Assembly (NCBI GenBank): GCA_029776225.1
Contig: JAKOTR010000053.1
Location: forward strand, 434,001 to 498,000
Direction of reading: 5' to 3'
DNA: 64,000 nucleotides
Source: Acidobacteriota bacterium
Lineage (GTDB): Bacteria > Acidobacteriota > Terriglobia > Bryobacterales > Bryobacteraceae
In this document: positions 45,661 to 53,341 of the stretch, piece by piece
Position numbering within the stretch: the first letter of the stretch is position 1
Layout: each line of letters begins with the position of its first letter
Notes under the pieces: model-generated
What the model was told of the DNA's origin: nothing
Databases searched by the model: none
What the model saw: only the letters and a program-made list of their open reading frames with translations
Program-made: the position numbers and the translations under genes

Positions 45661-45746
45661 ACAGCGGTCGTTGAATCAGCCATGGTAACGCAAGAGATCC
45701 GGCTAAATCCAACCGCGCCGGAAGCAAAGCGGGCGGGAAGGGAGGG

Positions 45747-45929
45747 CTACTGAATCACCGACTGGGCAGCGGACAGGTTGTTGTTCGTCGTCACCCAGAT
45801 GGCGTTGATGGCTTCCTGGTTTGTGAGCAGGAGGGCAGCACTTGTTATGACAACAAATGCGAGCAGCAACGTGTATTCCACGACATCCTGCCCGTCATCC
45901 TCGCGCCACAAATTCCTTAGAGCGCTCAT
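45747..45929 (-). CDS. Flp-type IVb pilin, solitary
   Basis: A 60-residue Flp/Fap prepilin: short leader (WREDDG), processing site G/QDVVEYTLLL with the conserved Glu five residues after cleavage, then the hydrophobic helix LLLAFVVITSAALLLTN. No Tad-system genes (tadV, cpaB, tadA) are nearby, so it must use a distant machinery or be an orphan. A good promoter lies at 45954-45981. Confidence 0.88.
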   Translation of the reverse strand: MSALRNLWREDDGQDVVEYTLLLAFVVITSAALLLTNQEAINAIWVTTNNNLSAAQSVIQ

Positions 45930-45953
45930 GCAGCTTTACGGTCCTGTGACTCA

Positions 45954-45981
45954 ATCATACAGCTTGCGCCGGAGATTGCAA
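45954..45981 (-). promoter_or_regulatory. Promoter of the Flp pilin gene
   Basis: On the minus strand TTGCAA, a 16-base spacer, then TATGAT, 24 bases before the pilin ATG. The rest of the 302-base gap 45930-46231 holds no gene I can support; GAGGGGATT at its end is the ribosome site of the lipoprotein. Confidence 0.6.
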
Positions 45982-46231
45982 AAGCATTTACACAGCGCAA
46001 AGCCCCTCGTACCGATTTGTTTTCACGCGGTCACGTTACTTACAGTACTCAATTTGATCCGCCTCTCGGCGGTCGGTATCATGCAGATGGAGGCGAAATC
46101 TAAGTTGCGGGTAGTTCTGGATCACCACGCATGGGGGTATGCTTACAAACGGAAGCGGGGATTCGGTCCGGAGCAGGCGTCCGCAACCTCAATAGAAGGC
46201 TCCGCAGCTTAGACCCGCTCAGAGGGGATTT

Positions 46232-46930
46232 ATGCAGTACATGCCCGGCGCGGCCGGCATCGCTCTTGTGCTGGCTCTGATAGGCGCCGGATGCGCCTCA
46301 AAAACCCGGTTACTACCCGCCCCCACAGCACGAACTCTCGCGGACAAGAAGGAAGTGGCTGTGGCGCAAGCAGCCGGCGTCCAAGTGGACGCGGACGGGA
46401 AAGCGTGGTCGGGTGAGCCGGCGAATCTCGATGCCGCAATCGCGCCGATCAAAGTCGAGATCACGAATAACAGCGGACGCCCATTACGGATCCGCTACAA
46501 GGATTTCACCCTGACCAGCGGCCTGCGCTTCACCGCCGCCGCACTGCAGCCAAGGAAGATCAGCGGCAACGTGCCGGGCGAGTCGGTTGCAGTGACTCGT
46601 CCATACTATGGCTGGTACGGCTACGGCCTGACGCCATACTACGGGCCCTGGTATCCCGGCTTCGGTCCCTGGTACGGGCCGTATGCCTGGGATTTTCCGT
46701 ACTACACAACCTACTACACGCAAACTCCCGTGGCGCTGCCCACCGAGGATATGGTGCGCAAGGCAATTCCCGAAGGAGTGCTGAACAGCGGCGGGCGCGT
46801 GGAGGGCTTCCTTTACTTTCCGCAAGTGCCGGAGGGCGCCGGGCAAGCCACTCTCTCGGCCGATCTCGTTGACGCGCGAACGGGGCACCAATTCGGCAGG
46901 ATCGACATTCCGTTTGTAGTGAAACGCTGA
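46232..46930 (+). CDS. Lipoprotein with Tyr/Gly/Pro-rich segment
   Basis: A 232-residue lipoprotein; lipobox LIGAGC places the lipid on Cys21. The middle (about residues 125-170) is extraordinarily rich in Tyr, Gly, Pro and Trp (PYYGWYGYGL, GPWYPGFGPWYGPYAW), bounded by beta-rich segments. Such aromatic tracts suggest contact with polymers or the outer membrane, which is inference. No family recognised. Its end is two bases from the convergent regulator gene. Confidence 0.85.
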   Translation: MQYMPGAAGIALVLALIGAGCASKTRLLPAPTARTLADKKEVAVAQAAGVQVDADGKAWSGEPANLDAAIAPIKVEITNNSGRPLRIRYKDFTLTSGLRFTAAALQPRKISGNVPGESVAVTRPYYGWYGYGLTPYYGPWYPGFGPWYGPYAWDFPYYTTYYTQTPVALPTEDMVRKAIPEGVLNSGGRVEGFLYFPQVPEGAGQATLSADLVDARTGHQFGRIDIPFVVKR

Positions 46931-46932
46931 GC

Positions 46933-48192
46933 TTACCAGAGATGGCTGGCCACGACCTCGGGGCGCCCAGGTGTATGGCCTATGATTCGCACGCGGAGCA
47001 CGATTTCCATATTCTTTCGCGGCCAGGATTCCGGTAAATTCTGCAAGACGCGATTGAGTTCGTCGGGATCGGCGAGCAGGCGGCCGGCGGCTTCCGTACC
47101 GAACTGCTTCAGCCCGGCTGCGATTACGATCATGTTGCCTGACGGCGAACTGGGCAGCCGGCTCAGCAGCACATAATCGGTGCCGTCAGCCGGCGTACCG
47201 CTAAGCGACCAGACCCGCGAGGGCTGCTGAGAGTCGGCAATTGAGGGGCCGCCATCCGGCGTCTGGCCGAAGTGGAACCTGAGTTTCTGCGTGAATTGTA
47301 TCGTCCAGCGGTTCGAATATGCGCCAATGAGGATCGCAGGGGCCTCGCGCAGGTCGGCGAATTCGGTGGAGGTGGCCATGCGCAGGCGGAGCGGCTTGGC
47401 CCGTGACGCAAAGTGTTTCGACAACTCTGCGACCGCTACCATGTCCCCGTAGCCCACGTAGTCGTTGAACACCGGCGTGAAGTCGGAGCCATTCAGCAGG
47501 TGCGGCGGCACTTCTATGGCCCGCTGGAGCACGCTGTCACGGGGGTGCAGTTCCTCGTCCAGGCGCACCGCCCGGAGCGATGGGTGATAGACGATGGGAT
47601 GCGCCACCGCGATCGTGGGAGGCACTCCGGAGCGCAGAAACGGACCCCAGAACGTATTGAAAGCTGCGTGGGCGGGATCCCTGAGAGCAAGCCACAAGCC
47701 CACTGCCCCGGCCAGGAGAACAACCCCGGACACCGCCATCATCCTCAGGTTCGGGCTCCGCCCCGGGCGAGGCAACCCGACGCCGTTCCCTGAGCGGCGC
47801 AGCCGGAACTCGGGAATGTAGGAACCCGGGGGCAGGAGGATCTCGATCTCATCGCCCTCGGCCTCCTCTGAGCTGTAGTACTGCGCCAGCCGCCGCCGCA
47901 CCTCCCGCGCGCCGACTCTGACAATCGAGTCCTCCGAGAGGTCCGACGCCGGATCGCGGCCGAACACCTCCACGGCCAGAGTCCGTTCTTTTATGCGGTC
48001 ACCTTCCCCGGCGAGAACTTTTTCAACGGTGTACTCCAGGAATGATATCCCGCGCTTACTACCACGGAATGCAGAGCTTTGCAGGATGCGGCGAAGTTGC
48101 TCACGCACCGCCTGCTCCTGCGGGCGTGTATGGTTTTCAAATAAGATCCCCTTGCTATCCAGCGAGTCCCTCTCCATTTTCCCGGGTTTCAT
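46933..48192 (-). CDS. Winged-helix DNA-binding protein anchored by one transmembrane helix
   Basis: A 419-residue protein with an N-terminal cytoplasmic winged-helix domain (roughly residues 20-130; AVEVFGRDPASDLSEDSIVRVGAREVRRRLAQYY and IEILLPPGSYIPEF are the typical motif of acidobacterial and CadC-like membrane regulators, shown here in parts), one membrane helix (about 151-170) and an outside domain of about 240 residues with no recognised family. It should sense something outside and act on DNA directly. Start codon uncertain: 48225, 48192 or 48177 are possible. Confidence 0.75.
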   Translation of the reverse strand: MKPGKMERDSLDSKGILFENHTRPQEQAVREQLRRILQSSAFRGSKRGISFLEYTVEKVLAGEGDRIKERTLAVEVFGRDPASDLSEDSIVRVGAREVRRRLAQYYSSEEAEGDEIEILLPPGSYIPEFRLRRSGNGVGLPRPGRSPNLRMMAVSGVVLLAGAVGLWLALRDPAHAAFNTFWGPFLRSGVPPTIAVAHPIVYHPSLRAVRLDEELHPRDSVLQRAIEVPPHLLNGSDFTPVFNDYVGYGDMVAVAELSKHFASRAKPLRLRMATSTEFADLREAPAILIGAYSNRWTIQFTQKLRFHFGQTPDGGPSIADSQQPSRVWSLSGTPADGTDYVLLSRLPSSPSGNMIVIAAGLKQFGTEAAGRLLADPDELNRVLQNLPESWPRKNMEIVLRVRIIGHTPGRPEVVASHLW

Positions 48193-48355
48193 TCTACACC
48201 GTTTTAAACCGTGAGAAACGTGCATTTACCAGCGTGTACGCATCAGCCGGCAAAGCGCACCCCAGAAGACCGGCGGCCACCGGGCCGGCCCATCCAGGCA
48301 TTCTTACTGCGATCATGATCTTATCGCCAGCGACGGGAAACCCTGCGATCTAAAA

Positions 48356-48787
48356 ATGGAAGCAGTAATCTTCACGGGCATTCAGGCCTCAGGCAAGACG
48401 ACGTTCTACCTGGAACGCTTCTTCGAAACCCACGTTCGACTCAGCCTGGACATGCTGCGGACGCGCAATCGCGAGCGCATTCTTCTGGAAGCTTGTTTGG
48501 CGGCGCGGCAACCTTTCGTCATCGATAACACGAACGTGACCGCGGCTGCCCGCGCCGTGTACATAGAGGCCGCGAAACGGGCGGGCTTCCGCGTGGTGGG
48601 ATACTTTTTCCGGACCGAGGCGGGAGCGGCCATCCGGCGTAACAGCGCGCGCCCGAAAAAGCGCGCCGTCCCGGTCGGCGGAATTCTCGCGGCCCTCAAG
48701 CGGCTCCAGCCGCCCGCACCCGAGGAGGGTTTCGACGAACTCTTCACCGTCGAGATCGGGGAAGAGGGCGGCTTCGTCGTTACGTAA
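48356..48787 (+). CDS. P-loop (polynucleotide-kinase-like) ATPase
   Basis: A 143-residue kinase-like protein. Walker A is GIQASGKTT (Lys14); DNTNVTAAAR matches the DNTN motif of polynucleotide-kinase/AAA-33 proteins; RPKKRAVP forms the basic lid. Small stand-alone members are common and their substrates (nucleic acid ends or small molecules) are unknown. Divergent from the membrane regulator, in whose upstream region lies the palindrome GATCATGATC (48311-48320). Confidence 0.85.
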   Translation: MEAVIFTGIQASGKTTFYLERFFETHVRLSLDMLRTRNRERILLEACLAARQPFVIDNTNVTAAARAVYIEAAKRAGFRVVGYFFRTEAGAAIRRNSARPKKRAVPVGGILAALKRLQPPAPEEGFDELFTVEIGEEGGFVVT

Positions 48788-48808
48788 CTCGAGGCCGCCC
48801 TCCATTCC

Positions 48809-50629
48809 CTACTCGATGAAGCCTTGATCCGGCAGATGCTCGCCGGACTTGCCCGGGCGCGGTATCACGATCAGAGTGATCGAGTTCGCGGGAAAGTCCA
48901 CCGTGACCGTGTGCTGCGGCATCCCCGGCTGATTGGCGACCTTTCGCACGGGAACATCCGGCTGCCGGACGATCGCATTCACGTCTTCGGCGCTGTAACG
49001 GTACACCTGGGCAACCTCTCCCGCCGGCAGGAAATTCTTTATGTAAATGGTGCTGGTTATGTCGTAAGGGTTGAGCGTAGTAGCGGTCTTGTTGATCACC
49101 ATAATGGTGAGAGCGGAATCCGAACCGCGTTCCGCGGCGTAGATGGAGAGCAGATCCTGATCGCTGCTCGTGGCTTCAACCGAGGTGTCTCCAAAGCGGC
49201 TGCCGTTGCCGTCGTAGTTCAGGTACATTCTGAAGGCAAACGCGGCCGGCCTGTTCGCCCTTGGAGGCCCCCACAGCGTGGCCAGATCCAGCCCCTCGCG
49301 GCCGAAGATTCCGAGCACATCCGCCTGGGCAAGCGCTCCGTTGATGCCGCCCACGCCGGAGCCAAAACCGCCCCAGTTGTATTCGACGATGGCCGTCTTG
49401 GTGCCGGGGTAATATTCGTTTACCCAGGCCTTCATCTTGCGGATCAACATCGCAGTGCCGAACGTATCCGGGAACCAGACGCCCTGCCAGTTCTCCTGCT
49501 TGTAAGTGGGGTCCCAAAGCGCGCGGGTCGAGCGAAGACGCGCGGCCGCGGTCACTGCGTTGGGAGTGGCGTTTGAAAGAGCGATTTCCTGCACGCCAGG
49601 AGCGTGTTCGCTATCCACCGACGGGTAGAAGGTGAAGGCCAGGTAGTCGAGCAGCCGGTAGCCGTTCTCCTCTTCAAACTGCTTCATTCTGCTGAGGTAA
49701 TACTGGCCCCAGGGCATGTCGCCGTGGCTCAGCTTGTCGTCGCCGGGCTTGCCCATCTGTTCGTTCCCGACCGGAGTTCCGGGGGGTCCAATGGTGCCGT
49801 ACATGCCCCAACTGCAGCAGTTGCCCGGCCCAAGAATCTTCGCTCCGCGATCAACACCCTTGATGGCCGCGCCATAGGCGAATGTCGCGTTCACTACCTC
49901 GTCGAAACCCGGGTTTTCCGGATGAACGTCGCGGTGGACGATCGGCCAGCCCTCCGGTTCGTTGTCCATCTGGAAAATCAACCCTGCCTTTTCGAAGTCG
50001 CCGAATCTTGCCTTCAAGTGCTGCATCCAGGCGGCTATCCACTCGGGAGTGATCGCCAGGTGGTTCCGGGGTACGTCCTCCGGATCCTGGTTGATTCTCC
50101 TGCCCTGCCATCTTCCGTTGCCGCACCGGGAGTTCAACTGGAAGTCGATCAGCCAGTCCGCAAAGGCATCCTGATTCGGGTAAAGACTTTCCGGGTAGGA
50201 GCAGGTGATTTGGCTGTAGCGGTTGACCCAGCCGGTGAGCGGCACAGTGATGATGCTTTTGGCGCCTTTACTGATATCGAACTCCACCATCTTGTCGATC
50301 GTCTCACCGGGAACAACCTGGTCCGGGCTCTTGCCGCTGCCGCCTTTGAAGTAATTGTCTGCGCCGTCGTTGCCGGAATCCACCAGCCAGTTGTAAAGAC
50401 TGGTGTGATTCCCACCGTAGCGTTGCGGAGTAATACCGCCTATATCGAACAGATTCAGGTCTACCGAATAGTTGTTTACTCCATAAATATCGGGGCTGAT
50501 GGGATGACGCCCGGCAGCCACGTCAACACTCAGGTTCACATCGGCCCCCACCGCTGGACTCATGAAAGCGAGACCCAGCAGTGCGAGCGAGGCAAAGCCG
50601 AAACGCAGAGTACACCTCACTTTGCTCAT
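48809..50629 (-). CDS. Glycoside hydrolase family 44 (endoglucanase/xyloglucanase-like), secreted
   Basis: A 606-residue secreted enzyme, with signal peptide SKVRCTLRFGFASLALLGLAF and mature start near VGAD. GH44 landmarks: PISPDIYGVNNY, RYGGNHTSLYNW, acid/base Glu224 (MDNEPEGW) and nucleophile Glu416 (IVEYNWGGF). GH44 enzymes cut beta-1,4-glucans and xyloglucan. Start: ATG 50629 abuts AGGAG directly, whereas GTG 50620 lies nine bases after it, so translation may really begin at 50620. The C-terminal beta-sandwich (residues 500-600) is typical. It follows the isomerase-like gene by 249 bases, a gap with A-rich tracts but no clear terminator. Confidence 0.92.
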   Translation of the reverse strand: MSKVRCTLRFGFASLALLGLAFMSPAVGADVNLSVDVAAGRHPISPDIYGVNNYSVDLNLFDIGGITPQRYGGNHTSLYNWLVDSGNDGADNYFKGGSGKSPDQVVPGETIDKMVEFDISKGAKSIITVPLTGWVNRYSQITCSYPESLYPNQDAFADWLIDFQLNSRCGNGRWQGRRINQDPEDVPRNHLAITPEWIAAWMQHLKARFGDFEKAGLIFQMDNEPEGWPIVHRDVHPENPGFDEVVNATFAYGAAIKGVDRGAKILGPGNCCSWGMYGTIGPPGTPVGNEQMGKPGDDKLSHGDMPWGQYYLSRMKQFEEENGYRLLDYLAFTFYPSVDSEHAPGVQEIALSNATPNAVTAAARLRSTRALWDPTYKQENWQGVWFPDTFGTAMLIRKMKAWVNEYYPGTKTAIVEYNWGGFGSGVGGINGALAQADVLGIFGREGLDLATLWGPPRANRPAAFAFRMYLNYDGNGSRFGDTSVEATSSDQDLLSIYAAERGSDSALTIMVINKTATTLNPYDITSTIYIKNFLPAGEVAQVYRYSAEDVNAIVRQPDVPVRKVANQPGMPQHTVTVDFPANSITLIVIPRPGKSGEHLPDQGFIE

Positions 50630-50878
50630 CTCCTGTTCGGTTGTCAGGGAATGTGCTCCGCATCGGGGACACGGGCGAAAGCGCGCCACGGCAGGCGCGC
50701 CCTCCCGGCTTAAAAGAACAATGAAGAGCCCAGAATTAAGGCGACGAACAGATAATATCGGAATCACTGAAATGCGTCAACAACAAAAAAGCGAACCAAA
50801 AAGCCGGTAAAGCGCCGCAAAAAAAGGGAGAATTCTTTTTAAATCGAGGGGGAAACGGGCGGCTTCCTCGTTACGCAG

Positions 50879-51886
50879 CTAGACGAGCTTCAATTCAGTG
50901 CGTGCGTAGGCCAGGCTCTGCTCGACGTTGTAAGTTTCCAGTTTCAGGCGGGCGGCCTGATCGAGGCCGTCCAGAATCGGAAATGGTTTGGCCGGTTTGT
51001 TCTTCCGCACCATCGACAGCGCGCGCGCCAGGAAAAGGCCGTTGCGCTCCGGGAATGTCGCCCAGTACTTGTCCGTCAGGCACGGAATTTTGAGCGGGTT
51101 TCGCGTGAACACATCGAGAGTAAATTTGATGTTGGGCCGGGCTTTCTGCAGCACGCCGACGGTGCGCTTCAGATTCAGGATTCCCTGCCCCAGCGGAACC
51201 TCGGCCAGCAGAAAGCCTTCTTCGTACTCCTCAACGCCCATATCTTTGATGTGAGCATTGATGGCGAAGGGCCCCAGGCGGTCGACGAGCTCGTCGGCGT
51301 CGTCGAGCAGCGATATGTTGTTGCCGAAGTCGAGGCACACGCCCAGGTACTCGCTGCCGATTTCCTTCAGCATCGGCTCCATCTCGTCGATGGTCCAGTC
51401 CTTATGATTCTCGACGGCGATGGGGAAGCGGTGCTTCTCGGCGACGCGGGCGGCTCGCTCGAGCCTCGCGCGGAAGTCCGCGGCGAAACTTTTCCACTGA
51501 TCGAGAGTTTCGAAAGTCTCGTAGCGGCGGCCTATCAGGCAGGCGGTCCGGATGCAGTCGGCGCCGGCTTCCCGGGCCGCCCGCACTGTGGCCTCAAAGC
51601 GCGGCAAGTCCTCCTCTTTCGGAGGATCCGCCAGCACGACCAGGTACATGCCCAGCTCCTCGAGGCGCCGGCGCACCTGTCTCACGTAGGCGGGATCGAG
51701 CGAGGCCAGCTCCGCCTGCACGCCGCCGCCCCCCACGGCATACGCGTGGTCGAGGAATTCGATCGCGGTTCTGGGAGGGCGGCTGACGGCAAAAGCGTCG
51801 GGCGCGAAGCCCATCTTGCACCGCACTGCGGCCGGCGCGGCCAGTGGCGCGGCGGCCGAGGCGGCAATGAACTCCCTGCGTGTCAC
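50879..51886 (-). CDS. Sugar-phosphate isomerase/epimerase-like TIM-barrel protein, exported
   Basis: A 335-residue protein of the xylose-isomerase/AP-endonuclease 2 barrel family. GTG 51886 overlaps the upstream oxidoreductase stop (GTGA), giving a Tat-type leader (TRREFIAASAAAPLAAPA). Metal-site regions: IAVENHKDWT, GVCLDFGNN and INAHIKDMG. Likely epimerises or isomerises a sugar in the periplasm, alongside the coupled Gfo/Idh enzyme. Confidence 0.88.
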   Translation of the reverse strand: MTRREFIAASAAAPLAAPAAVRCKMGFAPDAFAVSRPPRTAIEFLDHAYAVGGGGVQAELASLDPAYVRQVRRRLEELGMYLVVLADPPKEEDLPRFEATVRAAREAGADCIRTACLIGRRYETFETLDQWKSFAADFRARLERAARVAEKHRFPIAVENHKDWTIDEMEPMLKEIGSEYLGVCLDFGNNISLLDDADELVDRLGPFAINAHIKDMGVEEYEEGFLLAEVPLGQGILNLKRTVGVLQKARPNIKFTLDVFTRNPLKIPCLTDKYWATFPERNGLFLARALSMVRKNKPAKPFPILDGLDQAARLKLETYNVEQSLAYARTELKLV

Positions 51887-53241
51887 AATTTGAAGCTCCG
51901 CAGGACCTCGTCCCAAGGCTTGCTGTAGGGCCGGACAAGGTGGGTGGAAGCTTCGCGGTCGCCGATAATTTCTTCCTTCTCTACGTCCCAGCGCAGCTTG
52001 CGGCCGAGGCGCATGGACAGATTCGCCAGGTGGCAGGCAACCGAAACGCGGTGCCCTTCCTCGACATCCGCTATGGGCAGCGCACGGGACTTGATGCAAT
52101 CCAGGAAGTTGCGCTTATGCCTTCCCATCGGCTCGGAAGTCTCGCCGCGCCCTTTTCTTGCCTCGGTCCAGGGCCCGCTTTGGAAATTGGCCGGCGGCTG
52201 CGGGTGTGCCGGCGGAGTCGACCATGCGGGAATCTGGCGTTCCGCCGGAATTCTATTGTCGGGGAAAACCTCGTAGCCGCCGCGGCTGATGGTCATGCTT
52301 CCCTTGGTACCGAACAGTTCGCAGCCGCTGCCGTGGCGCCGGCCGGCACTGGCCTCGCGGATCGAAACGACGATATTGAAATCGGGATATTCGAGGATGG
52401 CGTCCTGGCAGTCGGGCGTTTCGCCGTTATCCTCCAGGGCATACCGCCCGCCGCTGCACGTCACAGCCTTCGGACCCTTCACGCCGAGCACGAAGTGCAC
52501 CAGGTCGATGTCGTGCGCGCCGAGATTGGTCATCTGGCCGCCCGAGTAGTCCCAGAACCAGCGGAAATTGTACAGCGCGCGGTTGGGATTGTACGGCCGC
52601 CTGGGCGCGGGGCCGAGCCACATTTCGTAATCAAGCTCAGGAGGCGGGGTGCCGTCTTTCGGCGAACCGAAACCTGGCATGACGTTGCGGAACGACCCGA
52701 TTCGCACGCTGTGGATCTTGCCGATGTAATTCGATTTGATCAGTTCGTGAACCTCGGCATAGTGTGATCCGCTGCGTCCCTGCGTGCCCACCTGCACAAC
52801 GCGCTTCCACCGCCGCGCGGCAGTAACCATCCAGCGGCCCTCGCGGATGAACAGCGTCATCGGCTTCTCGACATAGACGTCTTTGCCCGCGGCGCAAGCC
52901 ATGATGGTCTGAAGGGCGTGCCAGTGGTCCGGAGTGGCGACCACCACGGCATCGATGCTCTTGTCGTCGAGCATCTTGCGGAAATCCTTGTAGCCCTGCG
53001 GATTGTTGCCGCACTTCTGCTGGGCGTAACTGATTCGCGGCTCGTAAACATCGCAGACCGCGGCCAGCTCAGCGTCGCTGAAGGCCTTGAAATCCTCGAT
53101 GTGCCGCAGACCGATGAGACCACATCCGATGATTCCTATCCGCACGCGTTCGTTGGCGCCGAGCACGCGCCCGTAAGAGGCCGCCGTTAACGCCGCGCCC
53201 AGGAATGCGCGGCGCGATGAGGACATTTTTTCGTTATACAT
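51883..53241 (-). CDS. Gfo/Idh/MocA family oxidoreductase, Tat-exported (copy C)
   Basis: A 452-residue oxidoreductase. Start 53241 lies eight bases after AGGAG; the leader SSSRRAFLGAALTAASYG is Tat-like. Rossmann motif IGIIGCGLIGLRH and AVCDVYEP, EKP motif YVEKPMTLF, substrate-domain NLGAHDIDLVHFVLG. The stop overlaps the isomerase-like gene, so both act together, probably on a polysaccharide-derived sugar. A strong hairpin lies between it and the TonB receptor upstream. Confidence 0.92.
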   Translation of the reverse strand: MYNEKMSSSRRAFLGAALTAASYGRVLGANERVRIGIIGCGLIGLRHIEDFKAFSDAELAAVCDVYEPRISYAQQKCGNNPQGYKDFRKMLDDKSIDAVVVATPDHWHALQTIMACAAGKDVYVEKPMTLFIREGRWMVTAARRWKRVVQVGTQGRSGSHYAEVHELIKSNYIGKIHSVRIGSFRNVMPGFGSPKDGTPPPELDYEMWLGPAPRRPYNPNRALYNFRWFWDYSGGQMTNLGAHDIDLVHFVLGVKGPKAVTCSGGRYALEDNGETPDCQDAILEYPDFNIVVSIREASAGRRHGSGCELFGTKGSMTISRGGYEVFPDNRIPAERQIPAWSTPPAHPQPPANFQSGPWTEARKGRGETSEPMGRHKRNFLDCIKSRALPIADVEEGHRVSVACHLANLSMRLGRKLRWDVEKEEIIGDREASTHLVRPYSKPWDEVLRSFKL

Positions 53242-53274
53242 TCATCTCGCTCCTAAGGAAATTCAGTCCGCCCT

Positions 53275-53315
53275 GGCAGCGGCTCGGAGCAATTATATCC
53301 GAGCCGCCCGCTGCC
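53275..53315 (-). terminator. Long hairpin after the TonB receptor gene
   Basis: CGGCTCGG (53280-53287) and CCGAGCCG (53299-53306) pair perfectly around an 11-base loop, and GGCAG (53275) with CTGCC (53311) extend the stem past a 4-base bulge. It sits 26 bases after the receptor stop. No T-run follows, so it may slow rather than end transcription, or stabilise the mRNA. Confidence 0.55.
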
Positions 53316-53341
53316 GGGTGAAGTCAAAATCAGTTACGCGA

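Noticed and set aside
45778-46212. 144-codon plus-strand open frame over the pilin and its upstream gap
   Set aside because: Antisense to the pilin and its promoter; no ribosome site and no domain.
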